The notes under the pieces are model-generated. The model saw nothing but the letters and a program-made list of their open reading frames with translations. It had not been told where the DNA came from and did no database searches. A DNA stretch of 35,698 nucleotides from an uncultured Bacteroidales bacterium (GTDB taxonomy: Bacteria; Bacteroidota; Bacteroidia; Bacteroidales; Paludibacteraceae), in assembly GCA_945827635.1 (NCBI GenBank), contig CALZOG010000015.1:1-35698 (forward strand), read 5' to 3'. This document shows positions 27,207-35,606 of this stretch, in pieces. Within the stretch, counting starts at the first letter, position 1. Each line of letters starts with the position of its first letter. The position numbers and the translations under genes are program-made.

Positions 27207-28541
27207 TTACTTAAAGTATTTCTCCACCCGCTGCAGGTTATTACTCTTGCAGAACACCACCACCTGATCGCCGGGCAGGAGCCGGGTATCGCCGTTCACC
27301 AATATGCCTTCGCCGGCACGCACGAGCGCGCCGATGTTGCACTCGACAGGCAGACGCATGTTCTTGATCATATCCCGCGTGATGCGGCTATCCTCCGCCA
27401 CTACGAACTCGACCACCTCGGCATCGGCAGCCGTCAGGTGCTGTACGTTCTGCACACTCGCTTTCATCAGCAGGCGGTAGATGTAGCTGGCGGTGATAGT
27501 CTTCTTGTTGAGCATAGCACCGACCTCCAGCTGTTCTGCCATGTTGATATAATCCATGTTCTCTATCTCGGCTATCGTCTTGCGCACGCCAAACCGCCGT
27601 GCTGCCAGGCAGGCAAAGATGTTCGCCTCGCTGCGGTTGGTAACGGCTACAAAGGCGTCGGCGTCCTCTATACCCTCCTCCTTCAGCACACTCATGTCGC
27701 TACCGTCGGCGTGGATGATCAGGGCATCGCCCAACTTCTCCGACAAGCGTTCACATAGTTCGCGGTCCGCCTCAAGCACCTTGATGTTCTTGCCTTCGGG
27801 CAGCGACATAACGGCTTTCTGGGCGATCTTGCTCCCGCCGAAGAAGATGATATTGTTGATCTCCCGCTCGCTCTTGCCTGCCTCCTTGCGAAGCACGGAC
27901 ATGTTCTCGCGCGTGCACACGGCATAGATCATGTCACCTACCTCCACACAGTCCGTGCCGCTCGGGATGATTGTTTCCAATCCGCGCTTGATAGCTACTA
28001 TACGGTAATTGCCGTGGGCGAAGAATCCTGACATAAACTGCTTGCCTACCATGGGTGCACCCTCGCGGATCTTCACGACGCACAGGTCCAGTTGCCCGTT
28101 GCATAGCGTTATGTGGTAGCGCAACCAGTTCTTCCTGAGCGACTCGCAAATCTCCTGCGCCGCCAGCACCTCGGGGTAGATGAGGTGGTTCAGACCCATG
28201 TGCTCGAAGAACCGTTTGTTCTCCGGCAGCAGGTACTCGTAGTTGTCAATGCGGGCTAAGGTCTTTTGTGCCCCTAACTGGTTGGCAATCAGGCAGGCGG
28301 TCATGTTCTCCGTCTCTGACGGAGTAACGGCTACAAACAGATCAACGTCGCGCACGCCTATCTCCTCCAGGTCATGTATCGATGTCGGCACACCTACCTT
28401 CGTCAGCAGATCATAGTCGGCATCCAGACCCTCCAAGAGGTCGGCACGTTCGTCCATCAGACTGATATCTATATCCTCACGCGACAGCAGTTTAGCCAAG
28501 TGCGTGCCTACCTCGCCTGCTCCTACAATGATTACTCGCAT
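27207..28541 (-). CDS. trkA: Trk system potassium transporter TrkA
   Basis: MRVIIVGAGEVGTHLAKLLS, two RCK-N/RCK-C units, IIFFGGSKIAQKAV. Confidence 0.95.
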   Translation of the reverse strand: MRVIIVGAGEVGTHLAKLLSREDIDISLMDERADLLEGLDADYDLLTKVGVPTSIHDLEEIGVRDVDLFVAVTPSETENMTACLIANQLGAQKTLARIDNYEYLLPENKRFFEHMGLNHLIYPEVLAAQEICESLRKNWLRYHITLCNGQLDLCVVKIREGAPMVGKQFMSGFFAHGNYRIVAIKRGLETIIPSGTDCVEVGDMIYAVCTRENMSVLRKEAGKSEREINNIIFFGGSKIAQKAVMSLPEGKNIKVLEADRELCERLSEKLGDALIIHADGSDMSVLKEEGIEDADAFVAVTNRSEANIFACLAARRFGVRKTIAEIENMDYINMAEQLEVGAMLNKKTITASYIYRLLMKASVQNVQHLTAADAEVVEFVVAEDSRITRDMIKNMRLPVECNIGALVRAGEGILVNGDTRLLPGDQVVVFCKSNNLQRVEKYFK

Positions 28542-28623
28542 AATTTATTTTGTTTAGAATAGTTGAAAAAGTTTAGAGTTTATAGTTAACTTACAACTTC
28601 TAACTCATAACTTCTCTCAACGC

Positions 28624-30585
28624 TCAACACTCAACTCTCAACTTTATCAATGATTCCGCAATTCCTTCGGCATCGAGACCGAGCATGTGCATCAGTTCAG
28701 CCGTACTGCCGTGGGTAACGAACCGGTCGTCCACACCCAGACGCACCACGCGCACCTTGCGTGTATCTATAGTCTCCAGTACCGCGCTACCCAAACCGCC
28801 ACTGATCATTCCGTCCTCCACCGTAACGATCGTATCGTAGTTCTCCGCCACGGTGCAGACCGTTTCGGTATCCAGCGGCTTGAGCCAACGCATGTTGTAA
28901 TGCCCCACTCCGCCCAGTTCGTTGCGGGAGTTGAGCGCCTCTTCTACCGTGTTACCTATGGCGCCGATAGATAGGACGCACACTCGTCTTTGCTCTTTCA
29001 GTGAAACGGTCTTTGCTCCTTCAGTGAAACGGTCTCTCAAGCACACCGCCTTGCCGCACTCTACCGGCGGCAACTCGCGGTCCTTGCTCCTGCCACGCGG
29101 ATAGCGGATGGCTATCGGACCTTCCATATCAACCGCCATTGCCATCATTTGCCGAAGGTCGGTTGCGGTCATCGGTGCGGCGATACGGATGTTAGGTATG
29201 GGACGCAGATACGCCAGATCCAGCAGACCGTGATGCGTCGCTCCGTCGTTGCCCACTATACCGGCACGATCGATGCAGAACACCACGTGCATCTTGCCTA
29301 TCGCTACGTCATGGATGATATTGTCGTACGCCCGTTGCAGGAACGATGAATAAATATTACAGAACGGCACGGCACCCTCTTTTGCTAGACCGGCGCTGAA
29401 CGTCACGGCGTGCCCCTCGGCTATACCGACGTCGAACACGCGCTCGGGCAACTGCTTCTGCATGATGGTCATAGAGCAGCCGGAGGGCATTGCAGGTGTG
29501 ACACCCATTATACGCTTGTCTTGCTCCGCCAGCTCGAGCAAGGTCTGCCCGAACACCTCCTGCCACAGCGGAGAGGTGGGAGTTGCGGGTTGGGAGTTGA
29601 GAGATTGCTTGTCTGCAAACCGCTCGCCCGTCTCCACGTCAAACTCGCCGGGAGCATGCCAAACAGTCTGGTCAGCCTCGGCGGGCGCATAACCCTTGCC
29701 TTTCTGCGTAACGATATGCAGCACCTTCGGACCTTTGTAGTTCTTGATCTCGCTCAGTATGCGCACCAACCCTATCACATCGTGACCGTCTGACGGACCG
29801 AAGTAACGGATATTCAAGCCCTGGAAGATATTATTGGGCTGCTTGGTAAGAGTTGTCTTGAGGTTGTTGTTGAACCGCAGCAACTTGGCGCGCTTGCGGT
29901 CGGACATAAGGTGCAGTTTCACCAACGCCTGATAACCCCACCAGCGCAGTTTGTTGTACCGCGGTGAGGTGGTCAGATCCACCAGGTACTGCGTGAACCC
30001 GCCCTTGATAGGGTCGATGGCCATGTTGTTGTCGTTGAGCACGATCAGCAGATCGTTCTTATCCATCGAGGCGTTGTTCAGTCCCTCGAACGCCAGACCG
30101 CCAGTCATCGCTCCATCGCCAATCACGGCAACCACCTTCCGCCGCCGGTTGGCAGACGAACCTTCTGCACCCGATTCGGGCAGCAGGCTGTCAGCCACCT
30201 GCATACCTAATGCTACGGATATACTGTTGCTTGCGTGACCGGATACGCACGTGTCATACTCGCTCTCGGCGGGTGTGGGGAATGGTGCCAATCCGCCGAA
30301 CTGACGGTTGGTGTGGAACGCGTCGCGACGGCCGGTGATGATCTTGTGGGCGTATGCCTGGTGACCTACATCCCACACCAAACGGTCGTACGGCGTGTCG
30401 AACACATAGTGTAACGCTACCGTCAACTCTATCACGCCCAGCGACGAACCCAGATGACCGGGGTTATGGCTGAGCTCGCTAACGATAAAATCACGCAACT
30501 CGGCACACACCTCAGGCAACGCCTCACGGGGCAACGCCTTCAGGTCAGATGGGGAATTTATGGTATTCAAATATCGGTAATCCAT
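28624..30585 (-). CDS. dxs: 1-deoxy-D-xylulose-5-phosphate synthase
   Basis: HLGSSLGVIELTVALHYVFDTPYDRLVWDVGHQAYAHKIITGRRD, IAEGHAVTFSAGLAKEG, DGMISGGLGSAV. Confidence 0.97.
   Translation of the reverse strand: MDYRYLNTINSPSDLKALPREALPEVCAELRDFIVSELSHNPGHLGSSLGVIELTVALHYVFDTPYDRLVWDVGHQAYAHKIITGRRDAFHTNRQFGGLAPFPTPAESEYDTCVSGHASNSISVALGMQVADSLLPESGAEGSSANRRRKVVAVIGDGAMTGGLAFEGLNNASMDKNDLLIVLNDNNMAIDPIKGGFTQYLVDLTTSPRYNKLRWWGYQALVKLHLMSDRKRAKLLRFNNNLKTTLTKQPNNIFQGLNIRYFGPSDGHDVIGLVRILSEIKNYKGPKVLHIVTQKGKGYAPAEADQTVWHAPGEFDVETGERFADKQSLNSQPATPTSPLWQEVFGQTLLELAEQDKRIMGVTPAMPSGCSMTIMQKQLPERVFDVGIAEGHAVTFSAGLAKEGAVPFCNIYSSFLQRAYDNIIHDVAIGKMHVVFCIDRAGIVGNDGATHHGLLDLAYLRPIPNIRIAAPMTATDLRQMMAMAVDMEGPIAIRYPRGRSKDRELPPVECGKAVCLRDRFTEGAKTVSLKEQRRVCVLSIGAIGNTVEEALNSRNELGGVGHYNMRWLKPLDTETVCTVAENYDTIVTVEDGMISGGLGSAVLETIDTRKVRVVRLGVDDRFVTHGSTAELMHMLGLDAEGIAESLIKLRVEC
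28988..29033. repeat. Tandem 23-bp repeat (CTTTGCTCYTTCAGTGAAACGGT x2) inside dxs
   Basis: 28988-29010 and 29011-29033 differ at one position. Confidence 0.95.
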
Positions 30586-30608
30586 GTCTGCTCACATAAA
30601 AAGCCCAC

Positions 30609-30640
30609 AAAGTTACAAAAAATTTAGCAGATTTGCAAGA
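30609..30640 (-). promoter_or_regulatory. Candidate dxs promoter
   Basis: Minus strand TTG-N20-TAACTTTG. Confidence 0.5.
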
Positions 30641-30796
30641 CTTGAAGCATTTTTTTTGCAAAATAAAGCAATTATTCCATATTTTCCACGAAAATGCAAT
30701 CTCAACACACACATAAAAACGTTCCGTTCCATCGGGGTTTTATCGAGGGAATATCGGGGGAATATCGATAGTGTTCGAGTTATTTATCGGTATATA

Positions 30797-30866
30797 CAAA
30801 AAAAGAAGGATTGCCTCCCGGCAACCCAATCTTCATTAACCTTAAATCTAATACCATGAAAAACAC
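30797..30866 (-). ncRNA. Putative small RNA or terminated leader upstream of dxs
   Basis: Minus strand: TACCTTTG promoter at 30871-30878, then TGTTTTTCATGGTATTAGATTTAAGGTTAATGAA, GGGTTGCC-GGGA-GGCAATCC hairpin, TTCTTTTTTT. Confidence 0.6.
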
Positions 30867-31274
30867 GATGCAAAGGTACTACAATTTACGCATATATGCA
30901 AATTATTTGCGAAAAAACATGTTTTATAGCATAAAATTCGCATATTTTGAAAACTGCTGTTTACAAACTGACAGGTGCGCATGCTGAAAAGTAACAAAAT
31001 GTCAGTCAAAACCAACATTTTGTTACAATGTGAAAGTTACCCAGCCTGACAGGCAAATCAGCATTACAAAAAATACCTTTCGGCATAGAAAACGTGATTT
31101 TTTTTGTCAAACGCTTGCAAATGTCAAAGAATTGTTGTATCTTTACGCTCCAATCCGACAGAGGTCTCTGGCGAATAGATAGGTGCGCGCCTAATATGGT
31201 TATCATTACCGACTCACAACGCGACCGAACAGTAGTATATACCTCTGCCAAACAATGTGATATTGTACAGAATT

Positions 31275-31628
31275 ATGGATTTGATTAAGATTGCTGAGCA
31301 AGCATTTGCAGGTGAGAAGAAAGAGTTTCCTGCATTCAAGGCCGGTGACCAGATCACAGTGGCTTATCGTATTAAAGAAGGTAACAAGGAGCGTATTCAG
31401 GAGTTCCGTGGCGATGTAATCGCTATCCACGGCAGCGAGGATAAGAAGCGCTTCACGGTTCGCAAGATGTCGGGTAACGTAGGCGTAGAGCGTATCTTCC
31501 CTATGGACTCACCGTTCATCGAGTCAATCACCATCAACAAGTATGGCAAGGTGCGCCGCGCCAAACTGTATTACCTGCGTAATCTCACCGGTAAGAAAGC
31601 CCGTATTCCCGAGCGCCGCGTGAAGTAA
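31275..31628 (+). CDS. rplS: 50S ribosomal protein L19
   Basis: MDLIKIAEQAFAGEKKEFPAFKAGDQITVAYRIKEGNKERIQEFRGDVI...FPMDSPFIESITINKYGKVRRAKLYYLRNLTGKKARI; ATG at 31275. Confidence 0.97.
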   Translation: MDLIKIAEQAFAGEKKEFPAFKAGDQITVAYRIKEGNKERIQEFRGDVIAIHGSEDKKRFTVRKMSGNVGVERIFPMDSPFIESITINKYGKVRRAKLYYLRNLTGKKARIPERRVK

Positions 31629-31653
31629 GGTTGTGCTTGCACAGACGACAAAA

Positions 31654-31677
31654 GGCTGCCGATGGGCAGCCTTTTTT
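31654..31677. terminator. Bidirectional terminator between rplS and the BadF-type gene
   Basis: AAAAGGCTGCC-GATG-GGCAGCCTTTTTT. Confidence 0.88.
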
Positions 31678-31681
31678 CTTG

Positions 31682-32539
31682 TCACATGGTCGGTTGAACA
31701 TCGCCGCGGTGGTACGCTATCAGTCCGTCCATCGGGCTCTTGACGATCGTGGCAAGCTGGATATGGTTGTCAGCCAGCACACGCTCCAGCACGTCGCGGT
31801 AGTAATATGCTATCGACCCAACGAACCCTACCGGCACAGACGGATATTGCTTCAGTATGCGCGTCACAAAGGTCTGGAAGTGACTGTACACCAGTTCGTG
31901 AATCATAGCGTTACCGATATGATCGGCGCAGAACTTACTCAGCGATGCCAAGAACCTGTTCGGGAAAGGCTGGCGGTATACGCGATCGATAATCTCTGCC
32001 TGCGTGAGGTTAAACTCGCGCAAAAACGTCTCTTTCAGATCTTCCGTCAACTGGTTCTTCAGCAGGTCCGCCACCAGCCGCTTGCCTAACACGGCACCCG
32101 AGCCTTCGTCACCCAGGATAAATCCGAGCGCAGGCACGTTCTTGACGAACTTCTTGCCGTCGTACAGGCAGGAGTTCGAACCCGTACCCAATATGCACGC
32201 CACGCCCTCGTTGTGCTGCAGCAAGGCTCGTGCCGCACCCATCATATCCGAATACACCTCGGTTTCCGCATGTCGGAACACAGCCGTTAACGCATCATGT
32301 ACCAGCGGAGATTTCTCCGGAGTGCAACCTGCGCCGTAGAAGTAGATCTTTCTCACCGAACCTACCCATAGCAGTTGTCCCATCTGCGGCAACAACTGGT
32401 CGGCTACGTTCTGCCTGATCTGCTCTTGTGTCAGAAAGAACGGGTTAATCCCTTCTGTCATGAACTCCGACTTCTGTCCCGAAGCCGTGAGCAAACACCA
32501 ATGGGTCTTCGTTGACCCCGAATCTGCAATTAGTATCAT
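31682..32539 (-). CDS. BadF/BadG/BcrA/BcrD-type ATPase / GlcNAc kinase-like protein
   Basis: MILIADSGSTKTHWCLL, GVACILGTGSNSCLYDG, LGFILGDEGSGAVLGKRLV. Confidence 0.88.
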   Translation of the reverse strand: MILIADSGSTKTHWCLLTASGQKSEFMTEGINPFFLTQEQIRQNVADQLLPQMGQLLWVGSVRKIYFYGAGCTPEKSPLVHDALTAVFRHAETEVYSDMMGAARALLQHNEGVACILGTGSNSCLYDGKKFVKNVPALGFILGDEGSGAVLGKRLVADLLKNQLTEDLKETFLREFNLTQAEIIDRVYRQPFPNRFLASLSKFCADHIGNAMIHELVYSHFQTFVTRILKQYPSVPVGFVGSIAYYYRDVLERVLADNHIQLATIVKSPMDGLIAYHRGDVQPTM

Positions 32540-32553
32540 GTTATGTATATTTT

Positions 32554-32630
32554 AGTCGAAAGTCGAAAGTCAATAGTCGAAAGTCGAAAGTCAATAGTCG
32601 AAAGTCGAAAGTCAATAGTCGAAAGTCAAT
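32554..32630. repeat. 21-bp tandem repeat (AGTCGAAAGTCGAAAGTCAAT) x3 plus a 14-bp partial
   Basis: Units 32554-32574, 32575-32595, 32596-32616; partial 32617-32630. Confidence 0.95.
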
Positions 32631-32643
32631 AGTCTTTCAGCTT

Positions 32644-33009
32644 TCAATTTTTACTTTCCATTGTGGTTGCGCCGGATTGGGCATCCACATCATTCTCCTG
32701 CACGGCAGCCCGCTGATCGGTATGCACCTTGGCGGTCTTGTTGATCTTCGCAAACGCCGCCTGCAACTGCTCGACACTCGTCTTGCTCGGGTCAAACACG
32801 ATGGTTACCGTACTGTCTTCCAGACTGCACTCCATATCTTTGACACCACGCTCAAAGGCTATATTCTTCTCAATCTTCGTGATGCAGCCTTGGCAATGTA
32901 TATCCACGTCAAACACTACGGTCTGCCGTTCACCCCGCGCCCATGCACCCACGCACAAGCACATACTTATCAATAATACTCCTATTCGTTTCATATTTTT
33001 CATTATCAT
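32644..33009 (-). CDS. Secreted heavy-metal-associated (HMA) domain protein
   Basis: Signal peptide; VDIHCQGCITKIEKNIAFERGVKDMECSLEDSTVTIVFDPSKTS. Confidence 0.85.
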   Translation of the reverse strand: MIMKNMKRIGVLLISMCLCVGAWARGERQTVVFDVDIHCQGCITKIEKNIAFERGVKDMECSLEDSTVTIVFDPSKTSVEQLQAAFAKINKTAKVHTDQRAAVQENDVDAQSGATTMESKN

Positions 33010-33065
33010 TAAACACTAAACTCTCAACTTAAAACTTCGCTCAACGCTAAACGCTCCATACGGCT

Positions 33066-34511
33066 TTAGCCGATCGTTCGAGGCTCGCCGAGATAAGAAC
33101 TCTCAACTTCGCTCTCGACAAACTCAATCAACTCCTGCACCGCTTGCTCCTGTGGGATATTCATGCGGATGCATGTCTTGCCTTTGTACAGGCTGACCTT
33201 GCCGCGTGCTGCGCCTACGTAGCCGTAATCGGCATCCGCCATCTCGCCCGGTCCGTTCACTATGCAGCCCATCACGCCTATCTTCAGCGTACGCAGGTAC
33301 GGGTGCTCTTTCTCCGCCTCGCGGAACGCCGCCTTGATAGCGGCTATCGTCTCTTCCAAGCCGAAGAGTGTACGTCCGCAACCCGGGCACGACACAAACT
33401 CCGTCTTGTAGCGCATCACACCTGCCGCCTGCAATATATCTTTGCTCAAGCGCTCCAGCCCCTCGGCGCTGAAGTGCGGGTTGTGCAGTTCAATCTGCTT
33501 GGCATCGTTCGCCCACAACAGTCGTCCGCATTCAGCCGCAGCATGCAAGGCGAACAGACTCCAATCGCTTACCTCGGAGGCGTAGCACACCACTCCACCC
33601 TTCACCTCGCATGTCGCGCAGGTGTATCGCGCCGATTGCGGGTCGGCAAAGTAGTCGCGCAACGCGCGTGCCACAGGTATCTCCGCTTCGGGTGCCTCGG
33701 ATAGCGACACACGTATCGTATCGCCTATACCCTCGGCGAGCAGCGCGCCTATGCCTACGGCAGACTTCACACGACCGTCCTCGCCCTCGCCGGCTTCCGT
33801 CACACCCAGGTGCAAGGGAAAAGCCATCTGCTCCTTATCCATCTGCTTCACCAGCAGACGCACCGTATCGACCATCACACGGGTGTTCGACGCTTTGATC
33901 GAGATCACTATATCCGTGAACTGCTCGCTCACCGCCACACGCAGAAACTCCATCACGCTCTCCACCATCCCTGCCGGCGTATCGCCGTAGCGCGACATGA
34001 TCCGGTCACTCAGACTGCCGTGGTTCACGCCCAGACGCACTGCTGTATGGTGCTCGCGGCATATTGCCAGAAATGCCGTAAACCGCTCGCGTAACCGCTG
34101 AAGCTCGGCGGCGTACTCCGCATCGGTATAGTCAATATGCTTGAACTTACGCGCGGGATCGATATAGTTACCCGGGTTCACGCGCACTTTCTCCACTACC
34201 TTCGCAGCTTCGTCCGCCACGTTCGCCTGAAAATGTACATCCGCCACCAGCGGCAGGCTGTCGCCAACCTGCGGCGCGAGCAGCGCATGTATCTGCTTGA
34301 GGCTCTCCACCTCGCGCACGCCCTGCGTGGTGAACCGCAACAGTTCAGCTCCTGCCTCGCGGCAACGCAACGCCTGCGCCACACTGCCCTCGATATCGTT
34401 GGTCGAGGTGTTTGCCATCGTTTGTATTCGGATGGGGTAATCACTACCTATATCCAGTTTCCCGACGTGAGTTGTACTTGTCTTTCGACGTGTATAGTTT
34501 GCAAAATCCAT
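33066..34511 (-). CDS. ispG: (E)-4-hydroxy-3-methylbut-2-enyl-diphosphate synthase
   Basis: IQTMANTSTNDI, RLGVNHGSLSDRI, CPGCGRTLF, GVMGCIVNGPGEMADADYGYVG. Confidence 0.95.
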   Translation of the reverse strand: MDFANYTRRKTSTTHVGKLDIGSDYPIRIQTMANTSTNDIEGSVAQALRCREAGAELLRFTTQGVREVESLKQIHALLAPQVGDSLPLVADVHFQANVADEAAKVVEKVRVNPGNYIDPARKFKHIDYTDAEYAAELQRLRERFTAFLAICREHHTAVRLGVNHGSLSDRIMSRYGDTPAGMVESVMEFLRVAVSEQFTDIVISIKASNTRVMVDTVRLLVKQMDKEQMAFPLHLGVTEAGEGEDGRVKSAVGIGALLAEGIGDTIRVSLSEAPEAEIPVARALRDYFADPQSARYTCATCEVKGGVVCYASEVSDWSLFALHAAAECGRLLWANDAKQIELHNPHFSAEGLERLSKDILQAAGVMRYKTEFVSCPGCGRTLFGLEETIAAIKAAFREAEKEHPYLRTLKIGVMGCIVNGPGEMADADYGYVGAARGKVSLYKGKTCIRMNIPQEQAVQELIEFVESEVESSYLGEPRTIG

Positions 34512-34624
34512 AAATATCATTAATTTTATCAGCTATTTCACCCAATAATTTGGATATACCGAATATTTGTTGTACCTTTGTAGCCGCTTTGGCAAAATCT
34601 GGAAGCGAAGTTTGTCGAACGCGC

Positions 34625-34697
34625 GAATCAGTAGCTCAGCAGGTAGAGCACATCCCTTTTAAGGATGGGGTCCTGGGTTCGAGCCCCAGCTGGTTCA
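34625..34697 (+). tRNA. tRNA-Lys (anticodon TTT)
   Basis: Acceptor GAATCAG/CTGGTTC, D-stem GCTC/GAGC, anticodon stem CATCC-CTTTTAA-GGATG, T-arm CTGGG-TTCGAGC-CCCAG; CCA not encoded. Confidence 0.95.
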
Positions 34698-34737
34698 CGA
34701 GCAACGAGTAATCGCTGCTTTTTTTGTGTCCGTTCCC

Positions 34738-35274
34738 CTACCCGTTGGGATACATTTTTCGTTGAAGCTTTATGTTAAAGATTATAGAGTTCAGATCGCT
34801 TCGTTGCACATATGTCGCGAGCTTATAATCGTTGCGTTGCAAGCTGAACTCTACCGCTTTGGATAAGAACGATTGCCGGGCGGTCATGCTGATCATTTCA
34901 GGAGTGCCGTTTGCGGGACTTCCGATTGCCAAAATGCCAATAGCCTCCCGTCTTGTGCCCGTAGGCTCTTTTGCCAAGGCGGCATACGAATCAAGCGTAG
35001 CTTGTGCGGATGCCAGGTCCGTGCCGAGGTCGAGGAACAGCTGGCTGACAGGATCGATGTTCACCTGCACAAAATCGTCGCCAATACCTAATGCGCCTAC
35101 GCAGAGGTAGTAGTGGTGTGTCGTTTCCTCCGGCATGTCAAACAGAGCCAGCGACATATCGCCGCTGTTGTCGGAAATCTCAGCAATCACCGTGATAGGC
35201 CGGTCCGCTGCACCTTGTGCCATCATAGGTAAAGAGCACATGATCCAAAGCAGAAAACACAGATTTCTTTTCAT
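34738..35274 (-). CDS. Secreted hypothetical protein
   Basis: Signal peptide MKRNLCFLLWIMCSLPMMAQG; 178 aa. Confidence 0.6.
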   Translation of the reverse strand: MKRNLCFLLWIMCSLPMMAQGAADRPITVIAEISDNSGDMSLALFDMPEETTHHYYLCVGALGIGDDFVQVNIDPVSQLFLDLGTDLASAQATLDSYAALAKEPTGTRREAIGILAIGSPANGTPEMISMTARQSFLSKAVEFSLQRNDYKLATYVQRSDLNSIIFNIKLQRKMYPNG

Positions 35275-35579
35275 TGCTGCTCAAATTTTCTACAAATTTA
35301 CAATTTTTGCATGACATTAGCAAGAAATAGCGTATTTTTTTCACTACAGTCCAGCTAAAATCTGCAAATTGTCGTATACAATCTAAAAAAATTACGCATC
35401 GCAGCTGCCCGTCTGTACGTTTCATTATATTGATAACATACTGACTTTTCCTAAACCAACTCCGCCTCCGAGCGTGACCTCGTGCTGTTTATCACGGGAT
35501 GTACACCGCAAGGCAGAGTACGGTATTATGCTGTCAATCTGGCAGAATAGAAATGTGCGTTTATTAAGAATTAGAATGA

Positions 35580-35606
35580 TAAAGGGGGCTGTTTTTGCCC
35601 CCTGTA
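35580..35606. terminator. Stem-loop GATAAAGGGGGC-TGTTTTT-GCCCCCTGTATC
   Basis: 12-bp arms with one mismatch; no clear T tract. Confidence 0.45.

Noticed and set aside
26541-27758. 405-aa plus-strand ORF across trkH/trkA
   Set aside because: Antisense shadow ORF, His/Gln-rich, no domain.
32554-32630. CRISPR array
   Set aside because: Contiguous 21-bp tandem units without unique spacers; no cas genes nearby.
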